Below, one piece after another: positions 9,435 through 18,869 of a DNA stretch of 64,000 bases (position 1 is its first letter; every line of letters starts with the position of its first letter). The notes under the pieces were generated by a model. It worked only from the letters and a program-made list of their open reading frames with translations, was not told where the DNA came from and searched no databases. This stretch comes from Melioribacteraceae bacterium (lineage in GTDB: Bacteria; Bacteroidota; Ignavibacteria; Ignavibacteriales; Melioribacteraceae): positions 1,521,511-1,585,510 of the forward strand of contig CP129490.1 of assembly GCA_030584085.1 (NCBI GenBank). Reading direction: 5' to 3'. The position numbers and the translations under genes are program-made.

Positions 9435-10910
9435 ATGAAAAAAAGTATATTGTCTTTAATCATAATTGTTATCCTTTCAGCGAATGTACTTTATGCGCAA
9501 GAGGGCAGACCGCAGTATAAAATCAGAAACGAAAGAGCAGGTGCTTATATCGGTGATATAATTATTGAATTATTTCCTTATGTAGCACCCCTTCACGTTG
9601 CAAATTTTGACAGTCTTGTTGCAATATCATTTTATGATAGTACCGCTTGGCATAGAGTAGTCCCTAACTTTGTTATTCAAGGAGGAGACCCGAATTCTAA
9701 AAATGGTCCAAGAAATACTTGGGGTGAAGGTGATTCGACTCAAGCAACAGTTCTTGCCGAATTTAGTAAAGTTTCACATAGAATCGGAATTATTGGCGCT
9801 GCAAGAGACACTGATATTAACAGTGCGACCTCTCAATTTTATATTAATACTTTTAATAATACCGGATTAGACGGAAACTATACAGCATATGGAGTTGTGG
9901 TTGAAGGAATGGATGTTGCTTATGATATTGAAAGTTCTCCTCGTGACGGAAACGATAATCCGCTGGAAAAAATTGAAATGTTTATCTCAAAACTCGGCGT
10001 TAATGAAAGTGTTCCGGATGTTCCCGCAATGATAAGTCCCGTTGATGGGTTTAATGGTTTTCAAAGAAACACGAGTATTTCTTGGTCTCAGATCGAGAAT
10101 GCCGTTTTAACATTTTTAGAAATTGCTCGAGATGAGGCTTTCAATGAAATTGTTTTTGCGGATAGTTTTGCAGTAACCGGAAATGATAATTCAATTATGT
10201 ATTCAAATGTTGAGTTAGGAGAGAAAACGTACTATTGGAGAGTTCGAAGTAATAACGGAGCTAAGTTTAGTGAATATTCCGATACAAGAAGTTTTGTAAC
10301 ATCAATAGTTCCTCCAATACTTGTTTCACCCGAAAATTCTTCAACAAATATATCGGTAAATCCATTATTAAATTGGGAACCGGTTGAAGGTGCTGTTTCC
10401 TATAGAGTTCAAATCGTTCCAACGTTACCGAATTTTGCAGAATCCAGATTAGTTTTTGACGAATCCGGAATAACCGATACAGAAGTTCAAGTTATGGGTT
10501 TAAATCCTAACACAAGATATTATTGGAAAGTTGCTTGTGAAACAGATACATATGAAACACCATATTCTGAAGTTTGGTTGTTTACTACAGAAAGTACTAG
10601 TAATGTTGAAGACAACCAAGTTCCGACTAAATTTTCTTTATCACAAAATTATCCGAACCCGTTTAATCCGAGTACAACGATAGAATTTACAATACCGAAC
10701 GTAGGAGACGAATATATTCGTCCCCTACAAACCAAATTAATCGTATATGATATTATTGGACGAGAGATTAAGACATTGGTAAGCGAACATAAAACTCCCG
10801 GCTATTATGAAATTAATTTTAATGCTGAAAATCTTTCAAGCGGAATTTATTATTATAAACTTGAATCGGGAGATTTTACCCAAACCCGTAAAATGATTTT
10901 ATTGAAGTAA
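9435..10910 (+). CDS. secreted cyclophilin-type peptidyl-prolyl isomerase with Fn3-like repeats and T9SS sorting tail
   Basis: A 491-residue protein starting at ATG 9435 (GAGGG upstream; earlier in-frame ATGs would precede the signal peptide). Domain order: signal peptide ending near LYAQ; a cyclophilin domain with the WHRVVPNFVIQGGDP block and SQFYIN; two fibronectin-III-like regions with matching YYWRVRS and YYWKVAC strands; and a C-terminal type IX sorting domain (QNYPNPFNPST ... IVYDIIGREIKTL ... ARKMILLK-like end). Cyclophilins isomerise proline peptide bonds. The tail implies export across the outer membrane and surface attachment or release, so this would be an extracellular foldase. 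Confidence 0.88.
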   Translation: MKKSILSLIIIVILSANVLYAQEGRPQYKIRNERAGAYIGDIIIELFPYVAPLHVANFDSLVAISFYDSTAWHRVVPNFVIQGGDPNSKNGPRNTWGEGDSTQATVLAEFSKVSHRIGIIGAARDTDINSATSQFYINTFNNTGLDGNYTAYGVVVEGMDVAYDIESSPRDGNDNPLEKIEMFISKLGVNESVPDVPAMISPVDGFNGFQRNTSISWSQIENAVLTFLEIARDEAFNEIVFADSFAVTGNDNSIMYSNVELGEKTYYWRVRSNNGAKFSEYSDTRSFVTSIVPPILVSPENSSTNISVNPLLNWEPVEGAVSYRVQIVPTLPNFAESRLVFDESGITDTEVQVMGLNPNTRYYWKVACETDTYETPYSEVWLFTTESTSNVEDNQVPTKFSLSQNYPNPFNPSTTIEFTIPNVGDEYIRPLQTKLIVYDIIGREIKTLVSEHKTPGYYEINFNAENLSSGIYYYKLESGDFTQTRKMILLK

Positions 10911-10937
10911 TCTGATTTAATATTTATCGGAGAAGAA

Positions 10938-11726
10938 ATGACAAAGAAAAATATAGTTACTTTAGTTATAATATTATTCCTCTTCGCTTGCGGAAAGAAG
11001 GATGAATTCCCAAGTGTCAACTATACTGATGATCAGCAAAAAGCAACTCTAAAAGTTGAAGGGCATGAAGGGGCAGTCGATATAAAATTAAATTCTATTA
11101 ATATTGTTAATCCGACAGACTCAATTTTTGCAGCAAGACTCAATTCAGAAATCGATTCATTTTTATTGAGCAAATATTATATCAACGGTACATTTAAAAG
11201 TTTTGATGAATTAAAGGATACTTTATATCAAGAGTATAAAGATTTGGTTACAGAATTTCCCGACGTTCGCTACGTCTATTCACTTCAAAGAGAAGTGAAA
11301 GTTGAAACAGATACTCTCGGAATTTTTTCGATATCAAAATTTGAAATGACATTTTTAGGCGGTGCTCATCCGAATTCTACCTTATTCTATTCAAATTATT
11401 CAACGACAAATAATTCCGTAATCACACTGGAAGAGTTAATAATTGATAACGGTATCGAAAAACTTACACAAATTGCCGAGCAAATATTCCGGAAAGAAAA
11501 ACAATTGGCAAGTGATGCCGATTTAAACGAGGCTGGTTACTGGTTTGAAAATGGGCAATTCAGATTGAATGATAATTTCTTAATTCAAAAGGAAGGGCTT
11601 TTGTTTTATTACAATAATTATGAAATAACTGCTTATGCTGTTGGTCCGACAGAATTATTTATTCCTTATAATGATTTTAATAACTTGATTAAAGAAGATA
11701 GTCCATTGAGAGTATTTCTTCATTAA
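10938..11726 (+). CDS. lipoprotein with DUF3298/DUF4163-like domains (RsiV-like)
   Basis: A 262-residue protein with a lipoprotein signal (LFAC, Cys18). The body matches the DUF4163-DUF3298 arrangement: SLQREVKVETDTLGIFS, then FLGGAHPNST, LEELIIDNG and a final YEITAYAVGPTELFIPYND. In Bacillus this fold forms the lysozyme-binding anti-sigma factor RsiV, and free periplasmic copies are common in Bacteroidota. No lysozyme role is implied here. It starts 27 bp after the cyclophilin gene and leads a run of three lipoprotein genes. Confidence 0.8.
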   Translation: MTKKNIVTLVIILFLFACGKKDEFPSVNYTDDQQKATLKVEGHEGAVDIKLNSINIVNPTDSIFAARLNSEIDSFLLSKYYINGTFKSFDELKDTLYQEYKDLVTEFPDVRYVYSLQREVKVETDTLGIFSISKFEMTFLGGAHPNSTLFYSNYSTTNNSVITLEELIIDNGIEKLTQIAEQIFRKEKQLASDADLNEAGYWFENGQFRLNDNFLIQKEGLLFYYNNYEITAYAVGPTELFIPYNDFNNLIKEDSPLRVFLH

Positions 11727-11746
11727 TTTACAGTTGAGATTGGATC

Positions 11747-12175
11747 ATGAAAGAATTACTTAATAAACTTATTTTCCTATTCCTTATAAGTATAGCATTT
11801 TTATCATGTGAGTTGGTTGATACTCCAATCGAACCAGATGATCCTATCCCGACAAGAAATATCCGATATGTTGTGGGGATGACAAGTTCTTCGAATAATT
11901 CAAGTCCGGTGATTAATTATACAAATAATATCGGTGGAACAACTGAACTACGAGCTTCCAGTTTAGATTTAACTGTTGCAATAGACAGCGGATCAGTTAT
12001 TAATCTTTCTGCTTCTTGCAGCGGTTTTTATTCACCTATAACAAGAAATGCATTCGCTTCGGTTGATGTAAAAATATTTCTTGCCGATTCACTTCTCGCT
12101 GATAGTCTTAATTCACAATCCTCAACGTTCGGAAACGTTAATGCAAGTGCTACGCTCACGATCCAGGTTGATTAA
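11747..12175 (+). CDS. small lipoprotein of unknown function
   Basis: A 142-residue protein with a lipoprotein signal (FLSC, Cys21) and a Ser/Asn-rich beta-type body. No family was recognised. The mature part keeps a pattern of alternating small residues (SSSNNSSPVINYTNN; LADSLLADSLNSQSS) that suggests a single beta-sandwich domain. It lies 20 bp after the DUF3298 lipoprotein gene and 33 bp before the DUF3574 lipoprotein gene, so the three are probably one operon. Confidence 0.7.
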   Translation: MKELLNKLIFLFLISIAFLSCELVDTPIEPDDPIPTRNIRYVVGMTSSSNNSSPVINYTNNIGGTTELRASSLDLTVAIDSGSVINLSASCSGFYSPITRNAFASVDVKIFLADSLLADSLNSQSSTFGNVNASATLTIQVD

Positions 12176-12208
12176 TAAAATAAACTCAAATTTAGCAGGT
12201 GATAATTA

Positions 12209-12631
12209 GTGGAAAGTATATACAGCAGAAATTTATTTTTCGCACTGCTTCTATCAGTATTGCTGCTTGTTTCATGTTCTACTCATAATCTTATTCAATG
12301 CCCCGAAGGTCTCACTCAGTACAATAAGGCAACTCTCTATTTTGGAACTTCATTTCCCGGCGGGATAATATCAGATGAACAATGGCAACAATTTCTTGAT
12401 GAAGTTGTAACTCCAAATCTACCGGAAGGAATGACTGTTATCGATACATATGGTCAATGGCTCAGACCGGATAAATTGATAGTTAAAGAACCCGGCAAAG
12501 TTATAATTCATTTATATCCTTACGAGGAGAATAAGTCAGATAAGATTCAAGCGGTGATTGACGGATTTAAAGAAATGTTCAAAGCACAATCCGTAATTTG
12601 GGAAGAGGAAATTGTTTGTGCTTCCTTTTAA
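12209..12631 (+). CDS. DUF3574 family lipoprotein
   Basis: A 140-residue protein starting at GTG 12209, with a lipoprotein signal (LVSC, Cys23). The body fits DUF3574: TLYFGTSFPGG, the SDEQWQQFLDEVVTPNLPEG block, VIDTYGQW and a closing VIIHLYPY strand. The fold is thought to be ferredoxin-like; its function is unknown. It is third in the lipoprotein run. The 126 bp after it hold no gene or terminator that I can see. Confidence 0.78.
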   Translation: MESIYSRNLFFALLLSVLLLVSCSTHNLIQCPEGLTQYNKATLYFGTSFPGGIISDEQWQQFLDEVVTPNLPEGMTVIDTYGQWLRPDKLIVKEPGKVIIHLYPYEENKSDKIQAVIDGFKEMFKAQSVIWEEEIVCASF

Positions 12632-12757
12632 GAATATATTAAAGTCATTCTATAAACAAATTCATGTCGTAACTATCTCTACCTAAAAATTATTTTGGAA
12701 TTTATGATTTGTCATTTTTGTTTTAATTAATTTCGAGAAGATAATTCTGAGGACAAT

Positions 12758-14677
12758 GTGAAAAGGATATTCGGCTTTCTATCAATTTTATTTGTAATTG
12801 TTCTTTCAAACTCCGCACAAGAAAGTTCTAACGATAACACAAAATATCCGGTTATACTTGAAAGAGATACGCTTTTCTATATTGATAAAGGTATTGGAGA
12901 ATTTAGCGCGAGTAAACGCGCTGCTGAAATAAATAATTCGCTTTCAAAAATTGCTGAAGACGAGAACCTCAGACTCGATTCGGTTCGAATAGTGGACCAA
13001 GGCGATCACCTTCTTCTAACTATTGATAGTAAGGTTGTTATGGGGTTCTATTATTTTGATAATCCCGATACATCAATTACAATTGACTCTTTGGCAGCTC
13101 AATATGCGGATATAATAGTCGCAAAAATTAAAAAGGAAAGAAAAAATTATGCACAGGATAAAATTCTTAAAAATGCAATCATCACATTAGTTTATCTGCT
13201 TGCACTCGGTTTGTCTCTATGGTTATTAAGTTTCTTATTCCCCAAAATCACCAAAAGAATTGAAACACTTGACGAATCATTAAGTGATAGAATAGTAATT
13301 AAGAATAAAAAAATTATCAAGCATGAATATCTAATTAAGACTCTTAAGGTTTTATCAACCGGGTTAAGGTTTGCGCTAACTCTATTTTTTATTTATCTCT
13401 TTTTCTTAAAAACATCAGAGCTATGGCCATTCATTAGTAATCTCAATATACAGCCGATAATTAAAGGAATAGCATTATTTATTTTTTATACCGCTCTAGC
13501 ATATTCAATAATCAAAGGAATAAATGCATTTGTAGTATATCTTACTACTCAATATCAAAGTTGGAAAGGAATAAAAATTAAGTCGGTGAAAATCCGTTCC
13601 TTCGAAATACTCTCAGCCGATAGAACAGTTGAAATACTTTTATTTTTTACTCGGGTTGCACGATTTGTTCTATTCGGAATATTATTTTACATGTATATCA
13701 CAATTGTCTTCAGTCTGTTTGATTTTACAGAGACATGGGCTGAGACCTTATTAAGTTACATCCTAGATCCTCTTACTGTTGCACTTACTTCATTTCTGAA
13801 ATTCTTGCCTAATTTGTTTTTTATAATAGTTCTCTCATTTGTTTTTTCATACTTGATAAAATTTGTGAAGGTGATATTTAATGAGATCGATAAAGGTAAT
13901 TTGGAGATTCCGGGATTCTATAGGGAATGGGCAATCCCAACTTTTAAAATAGTTCGTTTCTTAATTTTAATTTTAGCAGCTATTGTAATCTTCCCATATT
14001 TGCCCGGTTCAGACTCTCCATTTTTTCAAGGGATTTCAGTTTTCCTAGGTATTCTTTTTTCATTCGGTTCATCATCCGCAATTGCGAATATGGTTTCGGG
14101 AATTGTAATTACTTACATGCGTCCATTTAAAATAGGAGATAGAGTTAAAATTGCAGAAACAATGGGAGATGTAATCGAAAAAACTTTGTTAGTTACAAGA
14201 ATTCAAACCACTAAGAATGTCGATATTACAATTCCGAACGCAATGGTACTTGGAAGTCATATTATTAATTTCAGTTCCTCTGCTGCTGAAAAGGGTTTGA
14301 TACTTCATACAACAGTAACAATCGGTTATGATGCTCCGTGGAAGAAGGTTCATGAACTTTTAATTTCGGCTTGTAACGAAAATGAATTTATTCTCAAAGA
14401 TCCGAAACCATTTGTACTTCAGACAAGTTTGGATGATTTTTATGTTTCATATGAACTAAATGCTTATACGCGTCATCCGGAGCGAATGGCATCTATTTAT
14501 TCATTGCTTCATGCGGCGATTCAAGATAAGTTTAATGAAGCCGGTGTTGAAATTATGTCACCGCATTATGGAGCAATGCGTGATGGCAACCAAACAACAA
14601 TTCCGGAAGATTATCTCCCTAAAGATTACAAAGCCCCGTCATTTAAAATATTTGGGCAGAATCTTTTTGGTAAGTAA
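12758..14677 (+). CDS. mechanosensitive ion channel of the MscS family
   Basis: A 639-residue protein starting at GTG 12758 (GAGGACAAT upstream). It has a signal peptide, a periplasmic N-terminal region of about 120 residues, five or more transmembrane segments, and the MscS core: a pore helix FGSSSAIANMVSGIV followed by the beta domain YMRPFKIGDRVKI and TIPNAMVLGSHIINFS. It belongs to the large MscK/YbiO-like group rather than the ~280-residue MscS. Such channels open under membrane tension and release osmolytes. It appears to be transcribed alone. Confidence 0.92.
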   Translation: MKRIFGFLSILFVIVLSNSAQESSNDNTKYPVILERDTLFYIDKGIGEFSASKRAAEINNSLSKIAEDENLRLDSVRIVDQGDHLLLTIDSKVVMGFYYFDNPDTSITIDSLAAQYADIIVAKIKKERKNYAQDKILKNAIITLVYLLALGLSLWLLSFLFPKITKRIETLDESLSDRIVIKNKKIIKHEYLIKTLKVLSTGLRFALTLFFIYLFFLKTSELWPFISNLNIQPIIKGIALFIFYTALAYSIIKGINAFVVYLTTQYQSWKGIKIKSVKIRSFEILSADRTVEILLFFTRVARFVLFGILFYMYITIVFSLFDFTETWAETLLSYILDPLTVALTSFLKFLPNLFFIIVLSFVFSYLIKFVKVIFNEIDKGNLEIPGFYREWAIPTFKIVRFLILILAAIVIFPYLPGSDSPFFQGISVFLGILFSFGSSSAIANMVSGIVITYMRPFKIGDRVKIAETMGDVIEKTLLVTRIQTTKNVDITIPNAMVLGSHIINFSSSAAEKGLILHTTVTIGYDAPWKKVHELLISACNENEFILKDPKPFVLQTSLDDFYVSYELNAYTRHPERMASIYSLLHAAIQDKFNEAGVEIMSPHYGAMRDGNQTTIPEDYLPKDYKAPSFKIFGQNLFGK

Positions 14678-14793
14678 AATCAATCAAATAATAAATTTTT
14701 GTTGAAAATATTTGCTATAAGGATAAATCTTTCCGGACTTTGCTGCGTCTAAAACTTGGATAAACTACATTCATTCATAAAAAAGGAACAAAA

Positions 14794-17577
14794 ATGAAAA
14801 AGAATTCATTTTTTCTCTTTGTACTAACTCTCCTTCTTTTCACAGCAATTATTAAAGCACAAAACATTTCCGAAATTGAAATTCCATACACAAAATATGT
14901 GCTTGATAATGGACTGACATTAATTGTTCATGAAGACCACAAAGCACCTATTGTTGCGGTAAATATTTGGTATCATGTCGGCTCAAAAAACGAAAAGGTT
15001 GGGAAGACCGGTTTTGCTCACTTATTTGAACATCTTATGTTCAACGGAAGTGAGAATTTTGACGATGACTATTTTCAAGTTATGGAAAGAGTCGGCGCTA
15101 CCGATTTAAACGGAACTACAAGTAATGATAGAACAAACTATTTCCAAAATGTACCGGTTTCTGCGGTCGATTTAGCATTGTGGATGGAATCCGATAGGAT
15201 GGGACATTTGCTTGGTGCTGTAACACAAGAAAAACTTGATGAACAACGCGGTGTTGTTCAAAATGAAAAACGGCAAGGTGAAAATCAACCTTATGCAGTT
15301 GCTTGGGAATTAATCACAAAAGGAACATATCCGGCCGGTCATCCGTATTCATGGTCTGTTATCGGTTCGATGGAAGATTTGGATGCCGCAACTTTAGAAG
15401 ATGTTCATGAATGGTTTAAAACTTATTACGGTGCGGCGAACGCAGTTTTAGTTGTAGCCGGTGATATTACACCCGAAGTGGCAAAAGAAAAAGTTGAAAA
15501 ATATTTTGGTGACATTCCTGCCGGTCCGCCGATTGCAAAATACGATACATGGGTTGCAAAAATGGAAGGATCGAAAAGACAAATTGTTCAAGACAGAGTT
15601 CCTCAAGCTAGAGTTTATAAAGTATGGAATGTACCGGAATGGGGTAATGAAGAATTAGCTTATCTTGATTTGGCAAGCGATGTTTTAGCCTCGGGCAAAT
15701 CTTCTCGTTTGTACAAAAAATTAGTTTATGAAGATCAAATAGCCACGGATGTTGCAGCTTATTATTCTCCGGGTGAAATAGGTAGTCAATTTAATATTCA
15801 CGCAACTGTTAAACCGAATGGCGATTTAGCAGAAGTTGAAAAAGCAATTGACGAAGTATTAGCCAAATTCTTGCAAGAGGGACCAACTGAAGAAGAATTG
15901 CAGAGAGTAAAAACCAAACATGTTGCAAACTTTGTTCGTGGTATTGAAAGGATTGGCGGGTTTGGCGGTAAATCCGATATTCTTGCACAATCTCAAGTTT
16001 TCGGAGAAAATCCTGATCATTATAAAATATATTTGGGTTATGTAGTTCATGCAACGGTAAAAGATATTAAAGATGCTTCGGTAAAATGGTTAAGTGATGG
16101 TGTATATATTTTAGAAGTTCATCCGTTTCCAAATTATCAAGAACTTGCGGTTGGTGCTGATAGATCAAAACTTCCCGAGACCGGAACTCCTCCGGATGTA
16201 TCTTTCCCGGAAATTCAGACAGCAACTTTATCAAATGGTTTGAAGGTAATGCTTGCTCAAAGATCTTCTGTTCCATTAGTTAATTTGAGTTTATTGGTTG
16301 ATGCCGGTTATGCTGCAGATCAATTTGCGATTCCCGGTACCGCCGGATTAGCTATGGCTATGCTTGATGAAGGAACAGCAAAATTAAAATCCCTTGAGAT
16401 TAGTGACATGTTGGATAATCTTGGTGCGAATCTTGGCACCAATTCTAATTTGGATATGTCATTTGTCAACATGTCCTCTCTGAAAGAAAAACTAGATCTC
16501 TCGCTTGAATTGTATGCCGATGTAATTCTTAACCCGTCATTTCCCGAATCTGAATTAGATAGATTAAAGAAAGAAAAAATTGCACAGATTCAGAGAGAGA
16601 AATCAAATCCTGTTCAAATGGGATTAAGAACATTTCCCGGACTTATTTATGGTAAGGATCATGCTTACGGTTTACCTTTCAGTGGAACAGGTTACGAAGA
16701 AACCGTAGTAAAAATTCAACGGGATGATTTGGTAAAATTTCACGAAACATGGTTCAAACCCAATAATGCCACAATTATAGCTACAGGTGATATTTCTATG
16801 GCAGAGTTATTGCCAAAATTAGAAAAACATTTTAGTGATTGGGAAGAAGGAACGGTTCCAAAGAAGAATATTAGCGAGGTTAAAAGTGTAGAAAAGCCGG
16901 TTGTTTACATGATGAACAAAACCGGTGCTCCGCAATCAATTATTTTTTCCGGTCATCTTGTACCAGGAAGAGGAGTAGAAAATAATCTTGAAATAGAAAC
17001 AATGAATGACATTCTTGGCGGAAGTTTTACTTCAAGAATTAATATGAATTTACGCGAAGATAAACATTGGTCTTACGGTTCGCAAAGTTTAATCCTTGGT
17101 GCGCGTGGTCAACGTCCTTTCATTGTATTTGCAATGGTACAATCTGACAAAACCAAAGAATCTTTTGCTGAAGTTTTGAGAGAGGTTAAGGAATTTACTA
17201 GCACTACTCCAGCTACAGAAGATGAACTCAATAAAATAAAACTTAATAATACTTTAGGTTTACCGGGTAGTTGGGAGACAAATAATTCTGTCGGTAATTC
17301 ACTTGCTGATATTGTTCGCTACGATCTTCCTATGGATTACTTTAGCACATACAGCAGCCGAGTGAAAAATCTCAATCTTAATGAAGTTCAGGACGCTGCA
17401 AAACAAACTCTTAACGCCGACAATCTTGTTTGGATTGTTGTTGGTGATAAAACTCAATACGAAGAAAAACTTAAGGAGTTTGGATATGATATTCATGAAA
17501 TTGACGTAGATGGAAACATTATTGATAAAGAACTCAAAACACCGACTAAAACTGAAACTCCAAAAACTTCTGAGTAA
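14794..17577 (+). CDS. exported M16-family zinc peptidase, two-module
   Basis: A 927-residue protein with a signal peptide ending near IKAQ. The first half has the inverted zinc motif HLFEH (His76, His80) and the distal ligand Glu158 (VVQNEKR) of M16 peptidases. The second half repeats the fold (LSNGLKVMLAQRSSVPLVNL) but has GLAMAMLDEGT where the zinc motif would be, so it is the inactive partner module. The M16 clan includes pitrilysin and processing peptidase-like enzymes that degrade small peptides inside a closing chamber. It is probably periplasmic. A terminator follows at 17606. Confidence 0.93.
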   Translation: MKKNSFFLFVLTLLLFTAIIKAQNISEIEIPYTKYVLDNGLTLIVHEDHKAPIVAVNIWYHVGSKNEKVGKTGFAHLFEHLMFNGSENFDDDYFQVMERVGATDLNGTTSNDRTNYFQNVPVSAVDLALWMESDRMGHLLGAVTQEKLDEQRGVVQNEKRQGENQPYAVAWELITKGTYPAGHPYSWSVIGSMEDLDAATLEDVHEWFKTYYGAANAVLVVAGDITPEVAKEKVEKYFGDIPAGPPIAKYDTWVAKMEGSKRQIVQDRVPQARVYKVWNVPEWGNEELAYLDLASDVLASGKSSRLYKKLVYEDQIATDVAAYYSPGEIGSQFNIHATVKPNGDLAEVEKAIDEVLAKFLQEGPTEEELQRVKTKHVANFVRGIERIGGFGGKSDILAQSQVFGENPDHYKIYLGYVVHATVKDIKDASVKWLSDGVYILEVHPFPNYQELAVGADRSKLPETGTPPDVSFPEIQTATLSNGLKVMLAQRSSVPLVNLSLLVDAGYAADQFAIPGTAGLAMAMLDEGTAKLKSLEISDMLDNLGANLGTNSNLDMSFVNMSSLKEKLDLSLELYADVILNPSFPESELDRLKKEKIAQIQREKSNPVQMGLRTFPGLIYGKDHAYGLPFSGTGYEETVVKIQRDDLVKFHETWFKPNNATIIATGDISMAELLPKLEKHFSDWEEGTVPKKNISEVKSVEKPVVYMMNKTGAPQSIIFSGHLVPGRGVENNLEIETMNDILGGSFTSRINMNLREDKHWSYGSQSLILGARGQRPFIVFAMVQSDKTKESFAEVLREVKEFTSTTPATEDELNKIKLNNTLGLPGSWETNNSVGNSLADIVRYDLPMDYFSTYSSRVKNLNLNEVQDAAKQTLNADNLVWIVVGDKTQYEEKLKEFGYDIHEIDVDGNIIDKELKTPTKTETPKTSE

Positions 17578-17605
17578 TCCGTTATTGGTAAAGAATCCTT
17601 TAATT

Positions 17606-17638
17606 AATGCCCCGAGAATTATCGGGGCATTTTTTTTT
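17606..17638 (+). terminator. intrinsic terminator after the M16 peptidase gene
   Basis: A 10-bp perfect stem AATGCCCCGA/TCGGGGCATT with a 6-base loop is followed by at least eight Ts. It lies 28 bp after the M16 stop. Confidence 0.93.
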
Positions 17639-17691
17639 AATTCATCAAAATAATTGGTTTTACACTTGGTTAAATTAGGCAGCTTATAAAT

Positions 17692-18774
17692 CTATTTCAC
17701 TTTATTGTATATCAATATTTCTCCTACTGGTCTTCTTACACTAATGGCTTGAGGATAAGAATCTACATACCCGATGCGAGCAATAAATTGTAATACTCCG
17801 GGTAAACACAATTTATTGTTTGCAGATTTTTCAAAATTATCTTCTTCTATCAATTGATTCATCGGATGAAAACCGATCATTAATTCTGTGCATTTAAGAT
17901 TCAGCTTTTGGTATATCCTCCCGGTTTCAATCCACTTTTGCGGAGTATCTTCATTTTGAGTAATTACAATCCATCCACCGCAATTTTCGGTCTGCTCTTT
18001 TACTTTTTCTATTCCGGTCTCAATAAATCCATCTTTCATTGAATCTTCCGGTTTATAGAAGTTTCGAACAAAAAATCCGCCGATTCCGTTAATCCCCATA
18101 CCGGCGGTAGTAAGTCCGTCACGATATCTTTTTACATCGCTATTCGAAAACCTTATCCAGTTTGATAGTTCTTGTTTTGCTTGATCATCCTTTGCTTGCT
18201 GGCTGTAAGCTGCAAGAGTCTGATCTGCAATAAATTTCCCCTCAGTTGATGAAGCATTAAAAAAGAATATTTCCTTGCTTCCTGTATCAATAAGTTTATT
18301 CAAATGTTCTGCTGTTATCTCATCATTCCGAAAAGGAGTACGCAAAGTTCTTCGCATCTCAATTATATTCAAAGCATAACCGGTTACTGCTGATTTGCTT
18401 ATTCGAATTGTAGCAACGTTCGGATCATTTTTGTGCTTAGCTGTAATTTCAACCAGTGCTTTATAACCGAGACTGCCAGCCGCAATTTCGAAATTCTCTA
18501 TAAAAGCTCCTAGTGAAATGAATAATCCTCTTGAATCGGGATCCACAATATGAAGTTTTCTGGAAAAGTCGGCAATAATATGAACTGTAGTATCATTCTC
18601 AATCTCAACTATCCAAGGTTGAGTATTATGTGAGTTTCCGGCAAGTGATGCATAATAAACAAGTTTTTCCAAGGGGTTAGGTAAATTTTCCTTAAAATGT
18701 TCTCTGGTAAGTGAAGCACAGCTTGAGAGTATTGCAGCAAAAGAAAAGAGTAGTAAAATATTAGTTGTTTTCAT
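17692..18774 (-). CDS. Acg-family nitroreductase-like lipoprotein
   Basis: A 360-residue protein with a lipoprotein signal (LSSC, Cys19), then two nitroreductase-like halves. AGNSHNTQPWIVEI is the flavin-side motif of the Acg/Rv3131 family, and RRTLRTPF and a C-terminal LMIGFHPMNQ also fit. Acg members are FMN-binding proteins that lack normal nitroreductase activity in mycobacteria and are thought to sequester flavin. A lipid-anchored version is less usual. It lies 91 bp downstream of a Crp/Fnr gene on the same strand, with a dyad between them that could control it. Confidence 0.75.
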   Translation of the reverse strand: MKTTNILLLFSFAAILSSCASLTREHFKENLPNPLEKLVYYASLAGNSHNTQPWIVEIENDTTVHIIADFSRKLHIVDPDSRGLFISLGAFIENFEIAAGSLGYKALVEITAKHKNDPNVATIRISKSAVTGYALNIIEMRRTLRTPFRNDEITAEHLNKLIDTGSKEIFFFNASSTEGKFIADQTLAAYSQQAKDDQAKQELSNWIRFSNSDVKRYRDGLTTAGMGINGIGGFFVRNFYKPEDSMKDGFIETGIEKVKEQTENCGGWIVITQNEDTPQKWIETGRIYQKLNLKCTELMIGFHPMNQLIEEDNFEKSANNKLCLPGVLQFIARIGYVDSYPQAISVRRPVGEILIYNKVK

Positions 18775-18851
18775 TTCATCCTCGTGGTTGTAAAGTTATT
18801 TTTGACACTTCAAAGCTAATATGTAATCGAGGATAAAAACCTTGACTTAAG

Positions 18852-18869
18852 TTAAGAAATTATTCTTAA
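18852..18869. promoter_or_regulatory. candidate Crp/Fnr-type operator TTAAGAA-N4-TTCTTAA
   Basis: A perfect 7-bp inverted repeat with a 4-base spacer covers the stop codon of the Crp/Fnr gene and lies about 80-95 bp upstream of the Acg-like gene. A second, overlapping dyad ACTTAAG-N13-CTTAAGT uses the same bases. The half-site spacing is like that of Fnr sites. That the neighbouring regulator binds here is inference. Confidence 0.35.
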
